This document shows, piece by piece, positions 41,567 through 49,181 of a stretch of 64,000 nucleotides of DNA. Made by a program: the position numbers and the translations under genes. The notes under the pieces were generated by a model, which had not been told where the DNA came from, searched no databases, and saw nothing but the letters and a program-made list of their open reading frames with translations. The DNA comes from Thioploca ingrica (GTDB taxonomy: Bacteria > Pseudomonadota > Gammaproteobacteria > Beggiatoales > Beggiatoaceae): positions 2,418,001 to 2,482,000 of the forward strand of contig AP014633.1 of NCBI GenBank assembly GCA_000828835.1, written 5' to 3'. Numbering within the stretch: position 1 is the first letter of the stretch; each line of letters opens with the position of its first letter.

Positions 41567-41940
41567 GTCAGCATCCTGTCAGCCTGTGATATAAAAAAGT
41601 ATGGTACACTATAAAACAGAATGCAAGTATAAAAAATAAATAATATCAATAACTTGATACAAAATAATTCACGATGAAAGGCAATGAGAGTGAAGAGGGT
41701 TAGACTCGGACTCCAGCAACCTTGAACCGTTGCGGGTAGCTTCAGCCCACTCGATCCGTTTCACAAACTATTCTCACCTTGAGAAGAAGTTGACCTCAAT
41801 TAGGTAAAGTGGGTTATGCTAAAAAGGTGAGGGAGGAAGTAAGCGATATAACCTCCCTCCCATTAATTTGAGGAATTTTTATTAAGGAATAATAGTTTGA
41901 GTTGATAGCAATAGGATGGTAAATCCCCTACCCTACTTAA
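41567..41940. other. Intergenic region with a potential structured element at 41685-41776
   Basis: This 374-base gap has no gene. After an AT-rich part next to the integrase, a GC-richer stretch contains nested inverted repeats: TGAGA 41685-41689 with TCTCA 41772-41776, GTGAA 41690-41694 with TTCAC 41760-41764, CGGA 41707-41710 with TCCG 41755-41758, and inside these GCAAC 41716-41720 with GTTGC 41729-41733 and GGG 41734-41736 with CCC 41746-41748. On either strand this would fold into a branched structure. It matches no RNA family I know; it could also be part of an attachment site. Confidence 0.35.
41821..41860 (-). terminator. Rho-independent terminator for the secreted-protein gene
   Basis: On the minus strand the perfect 8-base stem GAGGGAGG / CCTCCCTC (41852-41859 and 41829-41836) with a 15-base loop is followed by ACCTTTTT. 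It lies about 80 bases after the stop of the gene at 41941-42774. Confidence 0.65.
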
Positions 41941-42774
41941 CTACTGTGCTTCACTACGGACTTGACTTGATATTGCTTCTTGCAACAGCTTATATCGTTT
42001 ATAAGTTTCTTCATCTGTATCTTTCACTTGTACCCAGGGAACACTTCGCTTGGTAGCTTGAAGAGCACGATGTTCACTAATAACATGTTGTTCTTCTTCT
42101 AAGAAATTTTTAAGTGAGTTTACTCTATAGCGTGTTCTAGCAGTACGGATACCCGTCATGGGGTAACATTCGCTGGTTTCTGAGGTCTCAACAACCATGT
42201 AGTAACAGCCTGAAACGGTGTTTTCCGAAGTAAAACTAAAAATGAAAAATTGATCAAAGAGAGTTCCCCTATCAAAAAGGCCATAATTCTTATATTCGGA
42301 GTTGTAATCAGCAAATACTGGATCTCCATATTCATTTGTACCCCAAATAAGGTACTTACCTGGTTCTGTAGTCGATTCTTTTACAGTTGTCAAAGTGTAA
42401 CTATTAGTATAATCATTTAGAATTTTGTAGCTAAATGTCCACGTACCTGACAAGAGTTGAACTTCGGGCCCTGTCGTCGTAGTACCTTCAATACCTGGTG
42501 TCGTTGTAGAAGAAGGCATCAGCACAGCATTGAGAAGTGTGAAAGTCATAACACTACTCTCGGGTACTAATCCTAAATCAACTTGATAATAATCAAGCCC
42601 AGTACCAAATACTTGAGGTACTTCAACGGTGGGAATGTGCAGAGTACCGGTACTGGGATCAAAGGTGGCATTGTGCGCCCATAGTGCTAAAGAAGTTCCC
42701 ATTCCTATTAAGAGACATCCTTGACTCAGCCGGTTAAAAAAACTGCGGGCAAATAAGATATTTTTATGTAGCAT
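41941..42774 (-). CDS. Secreted protein of unknown function
   Basis: A 277-residue protein with an N-terminal hydrophobic segment (GCLLIGMGTSLALWA, about residues 19-33) followed by NATFDPSTGTLHIPTVEVPQ, a pattern ('TGTL.IP.V.V....Y.V.L') seen in secreted proteins of sulfur bacteria and others. It is rich in Thr and Ser. The middle is strand-rich (GTWTFSYKILNDYTNSYTLT) and the end is basic and helical. Only two or three cysteines are present. Export is supported; the role is unknown. It follows the trypsin-like gene in the same direction with 165 bases between. Confidence 0.65.
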   Translation of the reverse strand: MLHKNILFARSFFNRLSQGCLLIGMGTSLALWAHNATFDPSTGTLHIPTVEVPQVFGTGLDYYQVDLGLVPESSVMTFTLLNAVLMPSSTTTPGIEGTTTTGPEVQLLSGTWTFSYKILNDYTNSYTLTTVKESTTEPGKYLIWGTNEYGDPVFADYNSEYKNYGLFDRGTLFDQFFIFSFTSENTVSGCYYMVVETSETSECYPMTGIRTARTRYRVNSLKNFLEEEQHVISEHRALQATKRSVPWVQVKDTDEETYKRYKLLQEAISSQVRSEAQ

Positions 42775-42939
42775 AATGAATAGATTTCTTAAATTCTTGT
42801 TTAAGAAAGCAGCATACTCATGAGTAATTCACGAGTATCCCTCCTACGGTGAGGGTGTTGCCAAACAGAATTTTAGCTTCCTCGATCACGAGGAACTCAC
42901 CTCGCCGATAAAATAGCGTAAACTGGATTTATTTCTAAT

Positions 42940-44004
42940 TCAAGGCAGAATAAAAAAATCTCGATTAGAAAAATCGCTATCGCAAGTCCCATTATAAGCT
43001 TTAAGAGCGACATAGAAATTATTCTTAGCCGGTAAATTAACTGAGAAAGTGAGCTGTGAACCGACGTCTAAACTTTTCACCGGGATACCAAAAGGATAAG
43101 GAGCATAATATATTTCGTAACCCATTGCTGCTACGATTTGAGGCCAAGAAACGGTTACCTGGTTACCGATCGTTTGTAACACCATTGTCGGGGCTGGAAG
43201 GGAACAGAGCTGTTTTGAAATAAAATCGTTGAAGAGGGAGATACGGGTGTAAACTCCATAGGAATTAGGTTGAGCACATTTTTCTCCAAAGCTGATAATA
43301 CCAAGTTGTTGCCAATTCTTTTGTTCATCTTGAATCACTAACGGACCACCACTATCTCCATGACAGGAATCTTTGGTGCCTTCGGTAAACCCAGCACACA
43401 ACATATTAGAAGTAATGTTGAAAGAAGAAGCCGCTGCACAGGTAGCATTAGAGACAATTGGAAGGGTAACGTGGTGTAATTCATCTGGGAAAGCCGGCCT
43501 AGTTTCAATAGCTGAAGTATTACCCCAGCCAATGGCGACAGCCATATTGCCTTCAGTTTCAAGGGGACTATCTTTGGTTACTAGAGCAATCGGGGGATAA
43601 GAAACTGGATTTTCTAATTTCAACAAAGCAATATCGGCATCAAGAACGAAATAGTCAGGGTGAATAACTACTTTCTTAACGGGTACACGTTCGCCGATAT
43701 CGGTTCTCAGATTATATACACCAAATACGGCATCAATTTCCGGTTTATACCTAAAATCATCAACACAGTGAGCGGCTGTTAATACCCATTGGGGATGAAT
43801 CAGGCTTCCGCCACAAAATTGTCCTTCTAACACCGTGCGATCCCGTTTCACCAAAGCAACCATCCAAGGCCATGCGCCGGCTCGAGAGATTTCACCACCG
43901 ACAATTCTGGGAGTACGAGTAGAAAGTGGTGATACCGGTTCTTGAGCATGGGTGGTTGGTAGGAAACCTAAGCAAATTAAACCCATAACCAGATAGAATT
44001 TCAT
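42940..44004 (-). CDS. Exported trypsin-like serine protease (S1)
   Basis: A 354-residue chymotrypsin-fold protease. Signal peptide: MKFYLVMGLICLGFLPTTHA, cleaved after AHA. RIVGGEISRAGAWPWMVAL is the activation site, cut after Arg, so self-activation is possible. Catalytic triad: TAAHC, DADIALLKLE and GDSGGPLV. The Asp of DSCHGDSGG at the S1 pocket predicts cutting after Arg or Lys. A C-terminal domain of about 90 residues (PAPTMVLQTIGNQVTVSWPQ, YEIYYAPYPFG) resembles fibronectin type III. ATG 44004 is preferred (TGAGGTATTGATA upstream) over TTG 44010. It lies 24 bases after the helicase gene, in the same direction. Confidence 0.9.
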   Translation of the reverse strand: MKFYLVMGLICLGFLPTTHAQEPVSPLSTRTPRIVGGEISRAGAWPWMVALVKRDRTVLEGQFCGGSLIHPQWVLTAAHCVDDFRYKPEIDAVFGVYNLRTDIGERVPVKKVVIHPDYFVLDADIALLKLENPVSYPPIALVTKDSPLETEGNMAVAIGWGNTSAIETRPAFPDELHHVTLPIVSNATCAAASSFNITSNMLCAGFTEGTKDSCHGDSGGPLVIQDEQKNWQQLGIISFGEKCAQPNSYGVYTRISLFNDFISKQLCSLPAPTMVLQTIGNQVTVSWPQIVAAMGYEIYYAPYPFGIPVKSLDVGSQLTFSVNLPAKNNFYVALKAYNGTCDSDFSNRDFFILP

Positions 44005-44028
44005 TATCAATACCTCAAAAATGTCATT

Positions 44029-47000
44029 TTAGCAACGTAAATGCGAGTACGCCAATTTGCGTTGCAAATTCCCACGCATCATAATGCTTTGTGCATCAAA
44101 GGTAAGCAAACAATCTAAGCAAGCGGTTTTACAATGTTGGTGATGTTTTTCGTTAATGAACATCAGTTCTTGAGTTTTTTCTAACCAAGTTTTCCCTAAC
44201 TTAAACAGTTCTAACACATGTCCCGCACCCCCTGGTACATTGTCATACAAAACTGCCCCCCACCCACCCTTGGTTCCTACCGCCAAAGACCCTAACTCTC
44301 GGCTATCCAATTCTAATAAACGTGCGCCAGCTAACTTCAGCGCGTGTGCCAGGGTTTCAACAATTGCTTTGGAATTTTCTTGAGGATTGAGATAAGCAGC
44401 AAAATCTAGTAATAATACGTCAGTAGTTTGTTTGGCTGCTAGGGTTTGATTGCGTAATACCGGTGCTTCTTTTTCCTGCCAGCAAGACTTATTGGTATTG
44501 GTTGCCGTCAGTGGCGCGTGTTTCTCAAATCCAGGAGGTAATTTCATTCTACCCTCGCCAAATTCAATCTCACTATTGGCATAACCACATTTCAAACAAA
44601 TCGCAAAACCGCTCTGATTTTCACCTTCGTTATAAACCAATAATTCACCATTTTCACGGTAATGGGCAGATAAGCCTTGTATGCTTGCAAAATCGATTTG
44701 ATTTTCTTCCGTAGCAGTAGGTGGCTTGGTAAATGTGATAGTCGCTTGCTCAACGCTGCCGATACGCTCAATGTCATTGCTACGTTTAGGCAAATCCCAA
44801 GCAGCAGTTCTAAAACCATGTTTGGGAATTAAGAATTGTCTGAGTGTTTGCTTTGCAAGTGTACTACAAATCGGACATTGAGTAATTATTTTTGCTATTT
44901 CATAGAATAAATGCTCATTTTGACAAATTGCATAGTCCCCGCGTAAGTCTGGAGAGCTATCAATGTCCACGCCCGTCCAATGTTTGAGCAAACCATGTGA
45001 GGTGATTAATTTACCACCCACGAGTAGTTGTGAACCCGGTACATATTCACCTAAAGCTAATAAGCCTGGACGTTCCAAACGATATTTGTCTTCGTTTTCA
45101 TGGACTCTACCGGTATGTTCATCGGGTTCAAAAACACCCAATTTATGCACACCAATCGGAAAACCATAGCGGGGGAGAAACTGCCCATCAGCAAGTGCTT
45201 CAATCACTGTCATTTCATATAAAGCTTTCAGTTGATAACGGATAGCATTTGTTTGTGCCTTCATGGAAGAATCCTTCCATGCTTTCAATAATTCGGAATA
45301 ATCTTTTTTCCATTCTTTTATAACGGCTTGAAAATTTTCAATAACTTGTCCAATGAAGCTATTCCAATCCAATAATGTTTGTTGCGCACTTTCCGTACCG
45401 CCCATGTAAAGTTGTTCCACAATAGGTTTAAATGCACTGTCTTGTCGCAATGTTTCAACAAATAATTCATCTAATCCACTCTTTGGTTCTGGTAAAAGCG
45501 GTTTATCAGTTCCATCCCACTTGCTAGGCAAAACCACGCCACAAAATTTTCCCATCTTACCGAAAGCTTCCATTGCACCGACATGAGCTGTTGGGGGATG
45601 TATCGTGCGGAAAAATTCGCCTAGCAAGAAAGCGTGCGCATGACGCTTTAAAATGCGTTCCCGATCTAAAAAAACATTAGGTGCACGTAATTCGCGTGTT
45701 AAATAATCACCAAATCTTAGAAAAACTTCTCGATCAAAAGGGGAGGGGCGACAATAAGTAATCACCACAGCTGAACCATCAGCCCGCCGTCCCGCTCGCC
45801 CAGCGCGTTGTAAATAATTGGCTTTACCCGGGGGTACATTACCCATTAATGCTGCATTCAAACCACCAATATCAATACCCAGTTCTAATGTTGTCGTTGA
45901 ACTGAGGATATTACGCATTCCGGCTTTGAATAAATCTTGTAACCGACGATTCTCTTTAGGAGAAAGTTGTGCGCTGTGTTCTTCAGCCCACAAACCGATT
46001 TTGAATACTGGAGAATCTTTGTACTCGCGGCGTTGCCGACCAATACGCGGGTCTTGATCTAATAGTTCTTCAGTGACCGGTTCAAGGTCTTTATTTTCAG
46101 CACTTTCTACCGCGCAACCTAAAACTGAGTAAGTGAAAATGCGATGTGTAACCGGGCAACGATAAAGTTGTTGAGGACGACGTAAGCCTAATTTAGGAAG
46201 AAGAATCCGAATGGCATTGACTGTTGCATTTTGATAAGTGCGTCTTGATTGTATTTCTAACCAAGTTAACGGTTGTCCAGCAGCACTGTTGAGCAGTTGA
46301 TTAAAAACAGTACGCAATAATTCTGGTGTGTATTTATCAGTTTCAGTTTCAGATAAGCCACATTTTTGTAACACTCGCTTAACGAAACGATAGCGGCGAC
46401 TACGTTCTTTAGTCACAAAATTATTTAAGAAAGTTCCCGTTTGTTCTTCAGAACACCATAAACCAACGCGTGCATTTTTAAATTGGTATTCATCATCTTC
46501 CTTATCTGAACCCAATGTCACAATACTGGCGTTACGCAGCGAATGACATAAAGCAATGAGCAGATCTGTCCAACAATGTTCTAATTCTTTTCGGCTAATT
46601 TGAGTTGGCAATCCACCAACAAATTCACCAGGAATATTTAACTCATTGAGTCGTGGAAAAGTGACTTCGGCAAGTCCCATTGCTTCAGGTGAAGCAGCGT
46701 CAATAAAGGCACGGGCTAATTCTTGTTTGAGTAAAAAAGGTAAATCTCCTTTTAGTTTTTTAAAATTATCTTCCCATTGCCCATCTTTCCACCACCCTTC
46801 AGCACTATGTATTTCTGATGTGTGATAATTTAATAATTGTTGAGTTATTTCTAATTGACTCATGGAGCTAGCCCATCTTTCTAGTGCTCCCCCTTCGCGA
46901 GATTCCTTTAGTTCTTGTTGTTTTCTTTGTAGATCACTTTCACGCCCTCCACGCTGTGCTGGTGTCAACTGGGAATTAGTTAATTCTGTTTCCAATCGGT

Positions 47001-49179
47001 GAATGTCATTTTCTAAATCTTTAATATATTCACTATCCACGACAAGACTTGCTTGCAAACACTCAACAATCGCTGTTCTCAGCACCTGAGTTTCATGTTG
47101 ACGTGATAAAGTAGGTCCTAATTTCGCTGCTTCTCTTCGACTGTCACTAAACACTAACATACGTCGCCCTTGAGCTGGCAAAGAACGGTTGTTATATTTT
47201 GTAGGTAACTCAGGCAATTTGGCTAATGCAGTTTCTGCCAGAATAGATAAAGTCAGTGATGAAGAGGCCATAAAAGGCTTAAAATTTTCTGCATCCCCTT
47301 CATGACAGTTTGGACAAGGTCTGATTTCTTTCTTACCTTGCTTATCTTTTAAGGTTAAATCATAGACCTTTAATCGATTATCGTTGGCGGCACCTTTTCT
47401 ACCGGTCTTACGATCGATGCCATAACCACCTTTACTATTTTCAACGGTGTTCAAACTGAGATAGTAAATAGGATATTGAGAAGTCTTGTCTTGGTTTGGA
47501 AGTCGCGAAATTGCATAGAGATTCCCTTCTTTTTCCATTCCAACTAATAGCCACTCACCGCAATTATCACAGCGGTGAAGTGATAAAGTTGCACTTTGGC
47601 AATACGGGCATTGTTCATGAAATCCTGCAGAAACACATCCTAATCTCGCTAATTTTAGTTTCTCATCACCGCTGCACTGTTCATTCAAACACACGACTAA
47701 ACCTTCTGTAGAACGGGCTAATAAATGGATACGGTGTGGCAATAAGGGATAATCGCCCATTTTTTGCCGTGCGGACGCGCCCATTCGCAAGAGTGCAATG
47801 AGGGCTTGAATCGCCTTTTCATCATCAATCTGCCAAAGTTTTTTCGCTAAGGCACGTAATGTTAACCGTTTGTCATCCCATAGAATTTCTTCAATTTGTT
47901 GAATTAAAGGGGCATATCGCAAAGTCTCATAAAGTAATTCAGCCGGCTTAGAAAGAGATTGATGTTTTTCAACCACAGATGAATCAACTAACAATGGCAA
48001 ATCTGCTAAAAGTGACTGACATTGTTCCTTGTCTTCAGCGAGATAACCTCTTTCATTTTCATATCGGATAGTCGGTTGTTCTAACCATTTTCGTTCGACA
48101 ATTTTTTCTAATTGAGGAATTTTAAGAGGAGGTGTCGGTGGAGGAAATTGCACGCGGGTATGTTCACCCTGAATAACTTGCACGAGTTCTTCAGATTTGG
48201 TGAACAAAGTGGCAATAAAATTTCTTAAAACATCATCTTTTTTTCCACCCAGCGTGGCAGAAGTTGCCATTTGTAAGACTTTCTCAGAGGCTACACCACA
48301 ACGTTGATACAAACGTCGCAGTAACAAAGTAATCTCAGCGGCTAAGGTGCCGGTGTAAAAATGGGCTTCATCTAATACGACGGCTTGCAAGGATTGCCCA
48401 AAAAATACCGCATCTTGCGGACGGCATAACATGTATTCCAACATGGAATAATTAGTAATTAAAATATCAGGTACTCTACCCTTTTCTATTTTCTTGCCTG
48501 CTGGCGTTTCTTTACCGCGTGCTTGTTGACGAGTTCTTATCCGACAAGGTTCATATTTTGGTACGCCTTCTTGGTCTGCCACGCTTTTATCTTCAGGGGT
48601 TTCACTGGTGAAATGAAACAAGGTTAAATGAGACTGCCCTTTCAACCATTCATATACACGCTCAACTTGATCATTGACCAACGCATTCATGGGATACAAA
48701 ATTAAACATTTCACTCCCTGATTATTTTTTGTAACTGGCTGATTAAATAATTTATTCAGAATAGGTAGCAAGAAACTTTCGGTTTTACCTGCACCAGTCC
48801 CCGCCATTACCACAATCGCTGGTTTTGCCTCATTAGGATAATTTTCTTGTGCTTGCAAAATAGCATTGCGTTGATGCAAATAGAGCGGGCGTTCTTTAGG
48901 CACTGCATTATTCTTATGTAAATGCTCACCAAGTTGCTGATTAAACTGACCTTGTTTGACTAATTTCTCTAGTGATTCCTCAGCACTTTTTGCTGGAAAT
49001 GCACCTTCTACCCATAAATCACTGACTAAACCACCGTTTTCAGGGCGTCCTGACCAAATCGTTTTACAAATTTCTGTGAGTTTTGCATCATTAACAAAAC
49101 ACGCATCGAGTGAAAAATCAACCAAACGCTGTCTAACCGCATCGCTTAGTTCAAGGGCATCTAACTGGTGAATGGACAT
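44029..49179 (-). CDS. Large DEAH helicase with DUF1998-type end (DruE-like candidate)
   Basis: A 1716-residue superfamily 2 helicase. Motif I is AGTGAGKTES (residues 126-135), motif II is VLDEAHF with DEAH at 260-263, motif III is TSATLGG, and the second RecA domain has TTTLELGIDIGGLNAALMGN and motif VI QRAGRAGR. Between them is a long insert with cysteine clusters (EQCPYCQ, HRCDNCGEW, CPNCHEGD). The end has YDNVPGGAGHV and TACLDCL, the DUF1998 signature with a metal-binding Cys group. This length and architecture match Druantia DruE and related defence helicases. The partner gene 49182-52016 precedes it by 2 bases. Confidence 0.85.
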   Translation of the reverse strand: MSIHQLDALELSDAVRQRLVDFSLDACFVNDAKLTEICKTIWSGRPENGGLVSDLWVEGAFPAKSAEESLEKLVKQGQFNQQLGEHLHKNNAVPKERPLYLHQRNAILQAQENYPNEAKPAIVVMAGTGAGKTESFLLPILNKLFNQPVTKNNQGVKCLILYPMNALVNDQVERVYEWLKGQSHLTLFHFTSETPEDKSVADQEGVPKYEPCRIRTRQQARGKETPAGKKIEKGRVPDILITNYSMLEYMLCRPQDAVFFGQSLQAVVLDEAHFYTGTLAAEITLLLRRLYQRCGVASEKVLQMATSATLGGKKDDVLRNFIATLFTKSEELVQVIQGEHTRVQFPPPTPPLKIPQLEKIVERKWLEQPTIRYENERGYLAEDKEQCQSLLADLPLLVDSSVVEKHQSLSKPAELLYETLRYAPLIQQIEEILWDDKRLTLRALAKKLWQIDDEKAIQALIALLRMGASARQKMGDYPLLPHRIHLLARSTEGLVVCLNEQCSGDEKLKLARLGCVSAGFHEQCPYCQSATLSLHRCDNCGEWLLVGMEKEGNLYAISRLPNQDKTSQYPIYYLSLNTVENSKGGYGIDRKTGRKGAANDNRLKVYDLTLKDKQGKKEIRPCPNCHEGDAENFKPFMASSSLTLSILAETALAKLPELPTKYNNRSLPAQGRRMLVFSDSRREAAKLGPTLSRQHETQVLRTAIVECLQASLVVDSEYIKDLENDIHRLETELTNSQLTPAQRGGRESDLQRKQQELKESREGGALERWASSMSQLEITQQLLNYHTSEIHSAEGWWKDGQWEDNFKKLKGDLPFLLKQELARAFIDAASPEAMGLAEVTFPRLNELNIPGEFVGGLPTQISRKELEHCWTDLLIALCHSLRNASIVTLGSDKEDDEYQFKNARVGLWCSEEQTGTFLNNFVTKERSRRYRFVKRVLQKCGLSETETDKYTPELLRTVFNQLLNSAAGQPLTWLEIQSRRTYQNATVNAIRILLPKLGLRRPQQLYRCPVTHRIFTYSVLGCAVESAENKDLEPVTEELLDQDPRIGRQRREYKDSPVFKIGLWAEEHSAQLSPKENRRLQDLFKAGMRNILSSTTTLELGIDIGGLNAALMGNVPPGKANYLQRAGRAGRRADGSAVVITYCRPSPFDREVFLRFGDYLTRELRAPNVFLDRERILKRHAHAFLLGEFFRTIHPPTAHVGAMEAFGKMGKFCGVVLPSKWDGTDKPLLPEPKSGLDELFVETLRQDSAFKPIVEQLYMGGTESAQQTLLDWNSFIGQVIENFQAVIKEWKKDYSELLKAWKDSSMKAQTNAIRYQLKALYEMTVIEALADGQFLPRYGFPIGVHKLGVFEPDEHTGRVHENEDKYRLERPGLLALGEYVPGSQLLVGGKLITSHGLLKHWTGVDIDSSPDLRGDYAICQNEHLFYEIAKIITQCPICSTLAKQTLRQFLIPKHGFRTAAWDLPKRSNDIERIGSVEQATITFTKPPTATEENQIDFASIQGLSAHYRENGELLVYNEGENQSGFAICLKCGYANSEIEFGEGRMKLPPGFEKHAPLTATNTNKSCWQEKEAPVLRNQTLAAKQTTDVLLLDFAAYLNPQENSKAIVETLAHALKLAGARLLELDSRELGSLAVGTKGGWGAVLYDNVPGGAGHVLELFKLGKTWLEKTQELMFINEKHHQHCKTACLDCLLTFDAQSIMMRGNLQRKLAYSHLRC

Positions 49180-49181
49180 GG

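Noticed and set aside
41696..41703. Integron attC-like site (GGTTAGAC)
   Set aside because: Only one half-site is present; the matching inverse core is missing.
41690..41764. tRNA or tmRNA gene used as integration site
   Set aside because: No T-loop (GGTTCGAATCC-like) or acceptor stem could be found on either strand.
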